From the NCBI GenBank assembly GCA_963693305.1, contig OY855907.1, forward strand, positions 36,651,356 to 36,715,355: DNA of 64,000 nucleotides, written 5' to 3'. The notes under the pieces were generated by a model that was not told the DNA's origin, made no database searches, and worked only from the letters and a program-made list of their open reading frames with translations. Shown here in pieces: positions 26,801 to 39,300 of the stretch; positions within the stretch are counted from its first letter, which is position 1; every line of letters begins with the position of its first letter. A program made the translations under genes and the position numbers. This DNA is from Meandrina meandrites. Taxonomy: Eukaryota > Cnidaria > Anthozoa > Scleractinia > Meandrinidae.

Positions 26801-29800
26801 GCGCAGGAAATACAATGTTAGACTCCAATGTTTAGCTTTTAGTCTCTCCTTGTAAATTGTTTTAAATATGACTTTTAATATTGTTAAATAAAAAGGGCTT
26901 AGAACGCGACCTGGGACTGTGTGCGATAAACCGCCTGCACGCGTATGCTACGGACACTAAATACACTCGACCTTTCTCTTTTTGCGCCTTATTGCTGTGA
27001 ATCAACGATGTAAGTAACTAGGTCACCTCTTCCCTACCGCCCCTCCCCACCCCCTCCTAATGCTCGCTTCCCTCGCCCTCCGAATAAACACCTTGATAAT
27101 ACTTTCTGGTTGATAATTAACACAACTCAATTTAATATATTGCCAGTGCTGATGTCTACCTTCTTCTTCAACTGGCTTCCCATAAAGCTCCACGCGCATG
27201 CATCTCTTTCCTTGTGTTCCACTGAGGTCAAATGTTACATTTGAGGCATTCTGGGGTACAATCAACGTGTGTGTAATCACGTGGTCGAGCTGGTTTCCTT
27301 GGAAACGCTACAAAAAAGGAAATAGCTCAAAGTTCGGCATAGCAACTGCAACAACCTTGAAATTCATCGGCACGCGTAATGAAACACGTGTGAAAAAATC
27401 TGGATTAGTTTTGTTGATGTAGCAAAAATTACTGGCCATTTTTGGATAGAAATGATGTCTGCCGTTTGCCTAATAGACTGGTTATCAAATGAGTGTTGAA
27501 ATTAATCTGAAACTTCCTTGGTTTTGCATCACTACGTTCTGTGATTGGTTCAAAATCATCGTGCCACTCACTCAACCAATCAGGTGCAAACATAAATCAA
27601 TCATGAATTGGCCTTGCACGTTTTCCCACGCTTGGCGCCGGCTACGTGTATTGGCTTCGTAATATCATTGGTTCATCGTGACGTTTACGTTTGTTGCATT
27701 TGGTCATTGTGTTTACTCTGGTTTTGTTTGCACAACACGTAAATGAAAACTGCTTTATTTTCTGGACCTACTTTTCTCTTTCCATGCTCTTGAATGCTTT
27801 TCCCGTCAAACGCCAGGTAGAAAAATTCAGGGGGCGTCTCGCATACATCGTCTAGTTGGCACAATTTTCCCTGAATTGAGACCTGATGAAGAATAAAAAA
27901 AGTTAACTGTTGAATACTGAAAGCTGGGTAACCCTCGTTTAATCCCTTTTTTATAGAACCCACCCACCCACCCTCCCCCTATTCCGATCAGCGGGCCCTG
28001 AAAAATCTAATCGTTTGCATTTTCTGATTGCATCTTAACAGATGAAAACCCAGGTATTTTATCCAGATCGCTAGTACTTCACCTATTACATGTCGAGTTG
28101 TTTGGCTGTTGCTTTCAGAAAAAATCCAGAGATTGAAAAGATTTTAACCACCTAGCCCTAACATGTGACAAAGGACGGTCTTGGCTGTGCAGTTTTCGGC
28201 ACAGGAAAATGTCAGCTACGATTTTCGTAAAGGCAACGACAGCTTGCAATTCAGGAAATGGACAAAAAGGCCCTAATAAGTTCGAGTAGAATGAAGTTCC
28301 CGTAAAATGGTCAATTATAGATACAACAACAACAACAACAACACTTGCGCTTTATTTGCATGACCATAAAACATTACAGTATTGCAAAAGCATAACAATA
28401 ATAATAACAATAACAATTTTACAATAAAAAGTCATTAAACAAAACTAATCAAATAATCAGTGATCAAGAAATTGATAACAATTTTTAGCGCATGCAGCCT
28501 AAAATTAATCTACAGGGAGTTTTAAAAGTTATCCAGACAGCCTAAAACTGTATTTAGGAAACACACCGTCGTTGGTTGCCCCCTGAAAACTCTTACCTGT
28601 GTAATGGAGTACTGTTTTAGGAGGTGGATAGTTAACGTCCTGATACGATCCGACTCCTGAACACACCACGCCTTTTCTAGTCCCGAGTTCAGACGGGACT
28701 GATCGCGCGTCCCATTCTCTGTTTCACTTGATGCATTTATCTGGGAATCTTTGATGGCCCCAGACTCCATGCCAAGGGGGCGAGGAACTATAGAAAAGAA
28801 TTAACTTAAAATAAATCACTTGAAATTACACTTCAAGGTTCGTAGCTGTTGAAAGACGTATTTATATAGAATTAGTTCTCACAATTTGAAAAGGCAGTTG
28901 CTCGATCACCTCTGGAAGGAAATGTCCTTAATCAGCTTACCGCACCAAAATAGGGGATTTGTCGTAGTGTGGATCCCAAAGGGGTTTAGCCCAGAAAACC
29001 CGGCTTCAGGGCTACTTGACCTCCAAAAACTAGGGCCTTGAGTTCTGTGGCAAATGTTTAGCTCCAATCATAACAGCAAAGTAATATTAAGGCTCGTTCC
29101 TGTTCCTGACATTTGTTTTGGCTTAATGTCCTAAAAGGTAACGCGATTACTTTAAATTAACTACGGTCATTGTATTTTTATAAGTGCCCCGTTATTTTTA
29201 TAGGTGATTTTCCCCCATGGTCATTTCTCAGCTGACGGATAAATTTTTGACCAAATCTCAGCTGTCAGTTTTAAACACTTTCAGCTAGACTCTCCGATTA
29301 ATTCATGTCTTGTCTTGTCGCCCTACAAAGTTGTAGTTTTCTGCATAAATGCGGCAAACGATTTTCATTCCCTTTCAATTTATGGTTATATAAACAAAAA
29401 ATATGCCGTTAAAGAAGTTCATTCATAAATATTTTCCAAATGTGTTGCCCTCTTTGGTAAAGGCATTGCACACAAGTATTCACTCACCATTTCTTTTATC
29501 GACAAGATGGCATCCATAAAACTCAACGGCCATTGATACATGTGTGTTCCAAGTTCGCGGGTTGATTCGTAAATACTGGCTGATCACTGGTGGACTGATA
29601 ACGCATACTTTCACTTGCTTAGATTTGTCGTTAGCAGGAAATTCCTGAGATAAAGCGTGTTTAGAATTATTAAGATCAAACAACAGAAGAGTAAGAGATT
29701 CGTGCCACAGGGGAATCATTGGAAAATGAGTAGTAAGGAGGTGTACTTCCGCACCTAACCAATCAGAATCAAGTTTTTTTTGAAAGGATCAATCACATTG

Positions 29801-32800
29801 CAGGATTTTGGTCACGTGACTAGTTTGCATATTTTTAAAAACCGCAAATACGTCATCAGAATGGAATGTGGGAATTTTGCGGCGTAGCCAATCAGAGAGA
29901 GGCGGGGACGGAGAGCGCGAGTCTGGCCCCTAGACCAGCATGTATGTGACCCTGCCCTTGTCACGCTTTGGGCGACTTCCTCTCGTCATACAATACAATC
30001 ACAATAAGTTGTCATAACAACCGAGTTTGATGGATGCCTCGCTTTCATGTTGCATTTATAATGAGGGGTGACGCCACATAACCGGATGTTGAAATGCAAA
30101 TTACCACTTAATGGTTTGTTGTTTAAAGGCAATAAAGTTATTTAACAACAACGCTGTTTACTCATGATTTTTTTTGTCCAATGGATTGCTTCCCAGATCA
30201 CTTCGGGTCAATCTCTTTTCCAATTTGCTCCGAGGTACTGGCATCTCGGCCAGTGAAATTCAATACCAGTCTTTGCCAATAGGGTTTAAAAGTCGAATCC
30301 TTAATCTTTGATATTTCACAAAGCATAATTACATGACCGGCGGGAACCAGACTCGTCTCCACTTGTACATTCTCATGCCCTTGGGTCCGTGTTCCATTCT
30401 GCTCTTTCTCTGTCTGCTTTTTAGTGCGGAGTCTTTGATTGATCCGTTCCTTGTTCTTTGCATAATACTGTTTCCAGTGTTCCTTGATCCGTGCCTTGTT
30501 GTTATTATAGCAATTCTTTTGGTAGCCGCTGATTCCTTCCTTGTTCTTTTGACGGTATGCTTTGCGCCACCTGTCGATTTGTTCACACTTTGTTTGAAGA
30601 CGGGCTTTGAGAATCTCGGCATTCACCGTACGCCATTGTTTTTGATGGGCCAGGATTCGCTCCCTGTTCTACATAATATCTTTTCTGATACGCACTCTTA
30701 CTCACGGCTGGCCTGTTCCAGGCTCTCGGTTTGTGGGGAAAAGCGAAAAAGCGGGGCGAGCGCGGAAAAAGACGAGCGGGGAAGAAGGCGAGCGAGCGAG
30801 CGCCTTCTTCCCCGCTCCTTCTTTCCCCGCTCGCTCGCCCCGCGTTTTCGCTCTTCCCCCACAAACCGAGAGCCTGGAACAGGCTACATTAAAAGCGGCC
30901 TTCGCGGCATACTCTTGTGTTTTACCCATATCGAGGAACTGTTTGACCTCTATCATGTAAATGTGGGATTCTTCAAGATCTTTCTCCACTTTTTCTCGTG
31001 TCGGATCCCATGGATCATAGTCTGATTCTTCGTCGCCCACTTTTCCTTCCTCTTCAGAGCTGCTGCTATCCTCTTGTTCCTCTTCAGGCTCCTCCTCTAC
31101 ATTTTCTTTATTGCTTTCACTGTTCTCTTCGGAGTCAAAGATATCTGGTCAGTGATCAGCCATGGCCTTTTTTGTTCTTTTCCTTAACCTTCATCCCCAG
31201 CAGCGTACTTTTAAATGAGCCGAGCCGATAAGAGCGTTGATGTAAATCAAATTTTTCGATACCAGCGTGGTTATCCCTCATGCGTCAATAGGTGACTAAA
31301 CACGCGTTTCCTGTCATCACTGGCGGGGTGTAAGTTCAAGACCATGTACCCGAACGGTCGTTGCGTCACTTTTTGACACATTCCAAAATGTCTGGTCAGT
31401 AGACGGGAAAGGCTTGAAGTAGTAAATTTCTCATGCCCAATTGATCACGGGGATTCTTGAAGGCTATGATGTAGTATGCGTTCCTGGAAATATTCGTGTC
31501 ATATTTCCCTGGTGGGAACATGTCTTGGCACAGGTACATGACTGTGATGTTCTGGTGATGAGAATGTTTAGTGAACAGATCCAGTAGCTCTTTTTCATCA
31601 CTTCGCTCTGCCATGAGATCGTCTAGGACTAGACTACCTCCATCAGGAAACCACGACTTGAGACGGTCTGTTTCGGGAAGCCCTTCATGAAATTGCACAC
31701 CACCCCTTGCATGTCCACGAAACCATCTTGCCACGCACCATAACAGTAATGAATGGTCTCGGGTGGATTTTGAAACAACTCGTCTGAGTGATCCAATAGT
31801 AAAGACTCGTTAAAACAAGTCTTGCCACAGCCAGAGGGACCTACAACCAAACTACTGGAGGTGGTCTTGAACCGAAAAGCTTGTCCTATTTCTATTCTTT
31901 GTGGGCTCCCATTTGACGTTTTAGTAAGAAATGTATACTTTGGGGATCCTCAAATCGTCTTTGACATCTATATTTCTCATGACGGCTTCTACTGTCTGCA
32001 CGAGAAAGAAGTCTTTGACAATAACGACACCAAAGGGACATGATATTAGCATTGACTCCTTGCTTGTCCAGCTACAAATGAATCAAATCAGATGGAGCAT
32101 AATGTTTTTACATGTACTTGGCTGGCGGTTCTTAGTGGATGTTGGTGGGTCCTGGTGGGTTTTGGTGGGCCTTGGTGGGCCTTGGTGGGCCTTGGTGGGC
32201 CTTGGTGGGCCTTGGTGGGTCTTGGTGGGTCTTGGTTGGTTTTGGTGGTTCTTGGTGGCTCTTGTTGGGTTTTGGTGGGTCTTGGTGGTTCTTGGTGGGT
32301 CGTGGTGGGTCTTGGTTGTTTTTGAGTGCTCTCACCACTGCGCCATCCCTGCTCACTGAGGGGAGGAAGGGAGATATATACCGGGGATATATGAGCAGGT
32401 TAAGGGGATATATAAAGGGGATATAAACGTTAGTAGCAAACGAATTTTATAGCATCTGAAAATATATAGGCTATAAATAAAAATTCAAGTCAATAACTAC
32501 TTTTGGTCTTCCAGACTTTTTGTCCTTGTACACTTTCCACATTATGTTGTCGTCACTGGAATGTAACAGGAATGAAGTCACATAACTGCCATGATTATTT
32601 GACCCCTCGATAGACAACTGAAAAAGAACGATAATAAGAACTGTCAATTTTTACGTTAATTAACACACATGTGATAATGTCAGGGTTGTCTGTGAGCGTT
32701 CTTATTACCCCAAACATTACCAAAAAGTAACTTCAAATTAAAACTATCGCCAGACGTTTCAGAAGATCATCCGCTCATATACCCGAAAAAACTTGAGTAT

Positions 32801-35800
32801 TGCCTAATTCCAAAGAAGTGAAACTTAACCGAGGGGCATCCGAAGATTCCAAACATAACCGAAGATTAAGCGAAAATTTGCCGAAGTTTTAAGTCTTCGG
32901 TAAAATTCAACCTCGTTCCCATGGCTGGGGAACGAGCTTGCTTAAGATGAGCTGAAATAGCTGAAGATATCATAAAAGTTGAAAATAATCCTGGAATTAC
33001 AGAAATTACACCAAATATCGTACCCTGCAAGTTCAGTTTTATATTGTTGATGTACACGAACAATTACCAGGACAATTACAAAAGCGATTTTTAGTTTCCT
33101 ACCATTTCAACTCTAGTCCTAGAGCGAAAATCCACTTGCAGAAAATTGTTGCGGTCATACTTGAGCATCCCGTCTTCAACCATGAATATTCCGTGAGAGC
33201 CTGGTCTGGAGAAGTGAGGGCAGTGGCCCGTTTTGGTCAGATCAGTCTTCATGTAAGACGAGCACGACAGCTGACTTTCCTTGATCTTACCATCTCTCAT
33301 GCCCAAAGGACGAAAACGGGAGCAAACTACCAAAAGAAGATGACCAAACAATTATTGAATATTTTTTTTATTTTCAAGCTGGTCTTCTGGAATTGCTTTC
33401 GACACTCAAGAGAAAGCTGCTCTAACATGACACACATTACACTGAGAGAACTGACAATTCTATAACAAATTACTAACTTGGTGCGTAGTGTTCAAACGAA
33501 GAGCTTGCTCGTTCTGTTTTAGGTGCTCCATCGAGGTTGGCATTATTCCAGTAGTATTCCACAGCTACAAAGTTTGATGATCGTGAAGACTTTCCCGTCG
33601 CGGTGGTGTTCTGGAGGTCAACTTTGAAATTTGCAGCAAGAGTAATGTTTTGGCAGGAATCCAGCTTATCAAACTAAACGTTATCAAAGCACAGAAAAAT
33701 GAGTGTTGGTAAAAATAAAATAAAATAAATAAATTACCTTTGTTTAGACACCGTAGTGCCTAAAGCTAGAAGCTTGTGGGACCGTGTATTCCCGATCGAA
33801 TTGGAACTTGGAAGTGTTAGTTTTTGTTGAGGGAGGAAAACCGGAGGACCCGGAGAAAAACTCTCGGAGCAGCGACCACAACCAACAAGAAAATCAACCT
33901 ATATATAACGCCGCGTCCGGGAATCGAACCCGGGCCAAATTGGTGGGAGGCGAGCGCTCTCACCACTGCGCTATCTCTGCTTCCCCTGTGGGTTATAGCT
34001 TTTTTTTTGCAAACAGTGCGCGCTCTCACTTCGAGGTCACATGGCACCTTACAATAAAACTATTTCCTGCCAAAAGTCTCTGAGAGAGCCGAGAAGCAAT
34101 GCAGTATCAATGACGTCAGAGGGTAACAGTACACTGTTACCCGCGAATGTTGGCCGACAACTAAGTTCGTCCAGTTTTAATCACTCGCACGTACATGCAA
34201 ACCCAAACCAACAGCCCATTATAAGAGGAGTATCCCGTTGCGTTTACGTTGTTTCAAGTTTTTCAGGCGACGTCAAAGTATGTACCATCCTGGAGTTTGT
34301 TATTTTTCTTGACCTCAGAAAATCCCATTTCTTGATAAAATAATACTAAAATAATAATAGCTTGAGCCTGCCAACACTTAAAAGGTACCTAAAAAATTCT
34401 AGAAAAAAACATTACCTTGTAAATCATTACGATAAAAACAAACTCAAAGCATGGCAAAGGCAATTACCGTGGACAAACAGTTGTCACATCACATTGATCA
34501 GTTGAGGGATGAATGAAAAGTTACTGAAAATTCTTGATCCCCCAGGGAAATGAAGCTTCTCCCCTCCCCCCTCTCCTCCCTTCCATTCTCCCTTGTATGA
34601 TTAAGGCTTCTAAGGGTCAAAAAACGCAGAATAATCCCAGGAATTCTATTGCCAAAACTTGTGTCAGCTGTGAGGCTTTCTTACTTTCAAGCTCATGGTT
34701 TTGGCTGGGACTAAGTTACATAATTCTAGATCTTACTTTAACGATCAAGGTTGCCTCCTGGTGTATCAAGCTGGTATATTCTGGTCCATCCATGATATGA
34801 GCAGAGTCAAACTCGAGCTGTTTAGGAAAGGACCACTTCACCACTAGCTTGGCAGCCACGCCTTGCGAATTTTTGTCGTGTGCTATGAACAAGTGCTGAG
34901 CAACCAAGCCTCTGCGAATATGGGTGTAAATAAATAGTCCAAATAACTAGATTATAACAGAATCCTGGTCACGTCATAAAATCCTTACTGGCTTTCAGGG
35001 CGAACATAACCGAGTTCTAGTCACCAACTACTTATTGTAATAAATTTGGTGACATATGCCAATCGGGAATTGGATTTCCCGAATTTTATTGTCCTTGGCA
35101 CAGGTTGCAGGTTTTCCCACGCTTGCCACGGGTTGTCTGTTTTCCCGCGCTTTCCACGGGTTGCTTGTTTATCCGCACCTGCGACGGGTTGCATGTTTTC
35201 CCGCGCTTGGCGCAAGTTGTATTTTTTCTTACAGTTGTGATTGGTTCATTCCGTTTTTTTTTTAACTTTGTTGTGATTGGCTAAATGTGATTACTGTGGG
35301 CTTCAACTTTCCGAAAGCCGCGCTATCGAAACGCGCGCCGTGTAAAATGATGTTAGTGGCTATGTACTTTATTTTAAATACAAAAAAATTGGTTCTTGAT
35401 TGAGCTGGTGGTGACGGCGAGAAACCTGAAAAATTTATTACTAACAATATTAAAAAGTATTTATTAATTTACTTACCCTTGCACAACGGGCTCAGACTGA
35501 TTGGCCAAGGATACAGTGACCACAAGCTCTGGGTCTCCTCCTTTTGTAGGGACACAAGATTCTTGTGGCGCGACAGATTGTGCCTAAAGATGATCAGCGA
35601 ATCGAAATTAATATAAATTTCAGCAAAAGTTTATAAGCTAGAAGTCTACATCTAGTATTTGGGCGCGTGCTATGTCTTTCGCGAAGCCGTTCTAAAAATA
35701 TCCTACTCGCGAAAGACATACCTCAAGACCCATGATGTAGACTTCAAGCTTATGAAATTGGATTTCAGTTATTCTTACTCCAGGGAAAAAGGCATCGTTT

Positions 35801-36356
35801 TATATAAAAAAAAAAATCTTGATAGCTCTGTCTCTAAATGTTGCAGAAACTCCCATGACTTTTGTGCTTCCAGCCGGCTGTGTTGCTTTTTAAAAGCGTT
35901 GTTATGGAGTTGTCTTGACAAATCTTCTTTAATAAATTACAGCGATCGAGAACAAAAGCGATGCTTACATTCATGATGTCTGAAAAACCGAATTACAATT
36001 CTTTTTTTCACTGATAAACTTTCACAAGACACCGATCAATGGAAAGGATATACTAACACAAATTAATAAAACATTTCAGAGGCGAGCTCTGTTTAATTAA
36101 GTTTAAGATCTGAAAAAAGATATTATTTTGACATCGCCATTATTTTTTTTTTTTGCACGCCGCTTGTAGAGAACATCCCCTCAAGTGGTTGAAATTTGGC
36201 CACAAAGCTATTCATTAAAGTAGCTTGCTATATTAAGGGGGAAGTATACAGGTAATATATACATACCACGTTTCCATTTAATAAAAAATATTGAAAAATA
36301 CTTACCATCGCTTGTCTTAACATTAGCAACAATATGAGAGTTGCCATCTTAACCAT
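23807..36356 (-). CDS. Secreted protein with two discoidin (F5/8 type C) domains and one EGF domain
   Basis: Thirteen exons: 36306-36356, 35477-35583, 34737-34911, 33478-33673, 33103-33326, 32501-32617, 29488-29644, 28597-28787, 27772-27882, 27160-27307, 24438-24707, 24035-24109, 23807-23928. All have GT-AG junctions and join to 647 codons plus stop. Residues 1-19 are a signal peptide (MATLILLLMLRQAMA). Residues 20-175 form an unrecognised domain. Discoidin domain 1 spans about 182-335 (RPLGMRDGKIKESQL, FLQVDF, SQYLRINPRTW, VEFYGC), domain 2 about 345-486 (RPLGMESGAIKDSQI, CMRVELYG). Residues 493-606 are an unassigned module with WHVILPAKWKNI. An EGF domain ends the protein (NRCVNGGTCIQE). 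No membrane anchor, so it is probably extracellular matrix or a secreted lectin-like protein. Introns hold viral and Penelope-like relics. The last two exons are duplicated at 63221-63516. Confidence 0.9.
24850..25118 (+). pseudogene. Penelope-like element tail (GIY-YIG) in an intron
   Basis: Plus-strand remnants read CGARYIGETNRHFHTRVNEH (GIY-YIG start), then after a frame break FKIIDSAKTFSQLKIKESFH and a final NKQVEHVNLSLHF. The downstream GATGATGTTTGAAACATCGA phrase is typical of the 3' region of these elements. It lies in the intron between exons 24438-24707 and 27160-27307 of the secreted gene. Confidence 0.7.
25119..27159. other. Intron sequence without further recognisable genes
   Basis: AT-rich intron of the secreted gene. 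Beyond the 3' region of the Penelope-like element up to about 25330 I see no exon-like frame or structured repeat. Confidence 0.5.
30198..31163 (-). pseudogene. Acidic plus basic-repeat frame of a Polinton-like relic
   Basis: Minus-strand frame whose ATG at 31163 is followed by an in-frame stop at codon 5, then a very acidic run (EEEPEEEQEDSSSSEEE) and DYDPWDPTREKVEKDL with KQFLDMGKTQEYA. A 177 bp TIR element (30711-30887) interrupts it. Beyond that comes a basic repeat region (YQKNCYNNNKARIKEHWKQY, then YAKNKERINQRL) ending at 30198, with another frame break near 30670. It neighbours a packaging-ATPase relic and probably belongs to the same degraded element in the intron of the secreted gene. 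Function unknown. Confidence 0.55.
30711..30887. mobile_element. GC-rich TIR element (MITE) with near-perfect hairpin
   Basis: Ends are GCCTGTTCCAGGCTCTCGGT and its exact complement, and pairing continues through TTTGTGGGG and much of the GCGAGCG-rich core. About 177 bp, no coding capacity. It splits the acidic viral frame. No clear target duplication was found. Confidence 0.8.
31280..31930 (-). pseudogene. Packaging ATPase of a third Polinton-like relic
   Basis: Minus-strand frame with an intact Walker A (VVGPSGCGKT near 31820-31850), then TIHYCYGAWQDGF, a frame break near 31670, a Walker B-type DGGSLVLDDLMAE, the conserved TKHSHHQNITVMYLCQDMFP and YYIIAFKNPRDQLGM, and NLLLQAFP. A stop follows at 31396, and the usual C-terminal sequence can be traced beyond it to about 31280 with more stops. 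It differs clearly from the ATPase in the segmental duplication, so it came from a separate insertion. It lies inside the intron between exons 29488-29644 and 32501-32617 of the secreted gene. Confidence 0.8.
32125..32328 (+). repeat. G-rich minisatellite with 11 bp unit
   Basis: About eighteen copies of TTGGTGGGYCT-like units. The plus strand is extremely G-rich and could form G-quadruplexes; open frames across it in several phases are repeat artefacts. Confidence 0.93.
32325..32362 (-). mobile_element. SINE head fragment
   Basis: On the minus strand this reads GGGATGGCGCAGTGGTGAGA, the same A-box region as the SINE at 33785-33985. It directly abuts the 11 bp minisatellite, which may have grown from the SINE body. 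Confidence 0.55.
33785..33985 (-). mobile_element. tRNA-derived SINE (coral-type)
   Basis: Minus strand begins GCAGAGATAGCGCAGTGGTG (A box) and has a perfect B box GGTTCGATTCC at 33920-33930, then CGCGGCGTTATATATAGGTT and the ACTCTCGGAG-complement body with a CTCCGGGTCCTCCGG segment. This head and body are typical of an abundant hexacoral SINE. It lies in an intron of the secreted gene. Confidence 0.85.
35090..35240 (+). repeat. Short tandem repeat of about 29 bp
   Basis: Four to five units of the form CACGGGTTGCNTGTTTTCCC plus GCGCTTGC, degenerating toward the right. In an intron of the secreted gene. Confidence 0.8.
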
Positions 36357-39300
36357 TTTTCCAAAACGTTTCACATTTTAAGCGAGTATACACTAACAGA
36401 CCTTTGAAGCAAAGAAGAGTAATAAATAACAAAAAATTATTACACTACTTAAACAGTTGAAGGGCCGATAACTAAAATTTGCCCATCTGGGAGATATGAT
36501 ATCGACCGAACAATATGACATATCTGTACCTGAATGTCGTTTGATATGAAGGTTTTTTCAGATAATTCAAGACAAATTCATTTTCTTTTGAATAGCATAT
36601 ACAGAAACAGCCGTATCATCTCAATAAACTATACTTTTGCTGGCCAAAATTTCCCTTCGTCGCTGGGCGCGTCTACACGGCCTAATACAATGTAGATACT
36701 GTTCATTAATGCGCAAATTTGTCTGTCATTTAAAACTTGGCCAATTCTGAAAACACTTATGTTTTGGTTTCTGATGAAAGAAGATAATTGGCGTTAATGC
36801 ATCAATAGTTTCCCGTTGGAAACCATTAACCAAATTAAACTATTAATAGGCGCAGACAAATATTTTGTTCTTCAAAAAGAGTAGACCTGTTTAATTGCTG
36901 TCCTGAAAAATAATACAAATTTTCTCAATGTTTGCGGATTTCTGAACGGTCTTCGGTCTTCTTTTCACCCTGTGCAACATCTGAATAGACTTCCATTTCC
37001 ACTAAAAACTCGTACATTCTAAGATTAACGGCGGTTTGAAACACACAGTACCACTAACGCAAATTAACATAGCTTATGGAAACGTTCTACGGCAGTAAAG
37101 GCATACAGGCAACGGAAAATATTTTTTTCATTTGCTTAGACCGGATGAAGAAAGGTTTTGTTTTACGGTCTGAAGTTTGCGGACAGAATCGTCTACTGTC
37201 ATTTTACCACCGTCTCCCCCGAGCCAATAGATTTGAACAATTCGGCCTGAAACTAGTTTCGTTCTCGGGTTATAACTTTAATTTCTTCATTTTATTCGGT
37301 TGAGTTTTTTAGCTTGAAATTCCTCATGTATGTTGAAACAGGTGGCCGCTGCAAACAAAAATTCCTATTACTTTTTGTTTTGTGTTAAACAAAATAAACA
37401 GACCTTCGGCTTATTTAAGCTACATGATTCACCGCAGGGAATATCTTTGGCTTTAAATTGAAGAACGCTTTTAAACAACCTTATGTTGAATTAGGGTTTT
37501 CGTTAGCAACTCTTCTATCTTTTGATAATGAACAAACCAGTTTGAATTTGAATATTTTTCCCTTTCAGTAATTTTTTTTATCAATGGTTATTAGTTAACT
37601 TTCGTAATATCGCCTCGAGAATATTTTTTTCTAAGAAAAGCTGATAATTAGCGTTAGTGCATCAAGATGATCTTCCCGTTTCTCTTAAACAACAACAGCT
37701 GAATGCAAGTAATTATAACTAAACTACGTTCACTGCAACCGTCTGCGTGCTCGGAAATTGGTCTAATAATTAGCTGCAAAAGTTATCAGGGCTTTTTGTA
37801 AAGTGAACGAAATGTTAAAATTAATCAATTTTTCAACAAGTTAGAAAGTCGCCTCCATATTTTATCGATGTTTGTATTTGAGCTTGTAAAAAAAAAAAAC
37901 GAGGAAGGCTAGAACCAAGGAAGATTGAGACTGATTAGAAATGAACTTCTGCATGGTCTGATTGACAAAATACAGACTTACACGAAAAAATGGCCAAGTT
38001 TCTCAAAGGGATGGTTGATCAGTTTTGGACCAGGTTCTCGACTATACGAAAATTCACTGTGCTTTCATTTTACTCAAAGCTTGTAAAAGTACCAAGAAAC
38101 CAAGATATTCCACACTTTGTCGAGACATTGTTTGCTATAATGTTCTGATCGTTTCTGACTTAAGACACTTAGGCTTTATTCAAACCTTTACGGGTGGCGA
38201 TGGATTTAACTCTTGAAAGAACTTCAAGATCTGTTAATCGCTGGTCCGCGTCATCGGATAGGTCAAATAATTCCCTCCAGGTAAGTTGAAAGTTTCGAAA
38301 CGTGAGAAAGGAGTTGATGTTCAAATTATTAAACGCTGAAGATATCAAAAGCCAACTTTCTAAGGAAGTTATAAATAGTGTTTATACACCTAGATCTTCC
38401 GCTGCAAATTAAACTGCCATCCGCAGCTGCATAGAAATTTGTTAGCACTCAGCCGCCTAAAGGTCACGTTAAATAGTAACTCCGGAAAGACTGAACTATC
38501 TTTTTTAAAAAAAAAAATACATCTGCCTTGAAAATAGCTCGCCGGGTCAGTTTTATAAAAATTGTTTCATTTTTCGCCTTTTTAAGAAGACCTCTTCAAA
38601 TTTTACTGATCAATGTGCTATTATTAACTTACACTCTCAGTCGTTTTTACTCTAAAAGCGAGTAACATGACTTTTCGCTGTAACAAGTAATCTGAAATTT
38701 TCATGACCATGCAAGCTACGAAAATTTAATTTTATTTTTGAAACACACAGTAGCATTATAATAAAGAGCGTTCCACCAACTGACATGCTTGTGTGGGAGT
38801 AATGCTGCATATGAAGGCAGGCAACCGAAAAAAAAAAGAATTTCTCTTTGAACATTTTAAAAATGTCCGGCCATTTTACAAAGACCGTTTATCATTCGCT
38901 AAATCGATGCTGTTTGCCTAGTGATCGTGGCTTAGGCCGGAATCGTTTTACAGAATTCTAACTGATATATCTTCTTCAACAAAAACATTATTGCAACAAA
39001 TAAGCCCCACAAAAAATATTTATCTTATATTATCCTAGAAACAAGTTAATTACAAACTGTATTGTGTTCTTATTTCCTTTCAGAGCCATATAAAGTCAAA
39101 AAAATAGGAAAAGGAAAGTAAATTTGAATAAAATTGATAATTTCCAAGTCTGAAGGATTTTAAATTTCGTGACTGCACGGATATCACTTTCTTAGAGACG
39201 AGCGAAAGTTTTAAAATTTGTGTCAGTTTCCTGTGACCATCCCTCCCAATGTAAACAACCTTTGAATATTACCGGCCGGTAATTTCTTTTTGTTATATCG

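Noticed and set aside
30733..30960. Arg/Glu/Ser-rich overlapping frames on both strands
   Set aside because: Produced by the GC-rich hairpin MITE.
31931..32426. Long Trp/Gly/Val-rich and Pro/Thr/His-rich open frames
   Set aside because: Open in several frames and both strands because of the 11 bp minisatellite; not genes.
33905..33985. tRNA gene on the minus strand
   Set aside because: The A and B boxes are present but the 3' half does not close an acceptor stem and the sequence continues into a SINE body.
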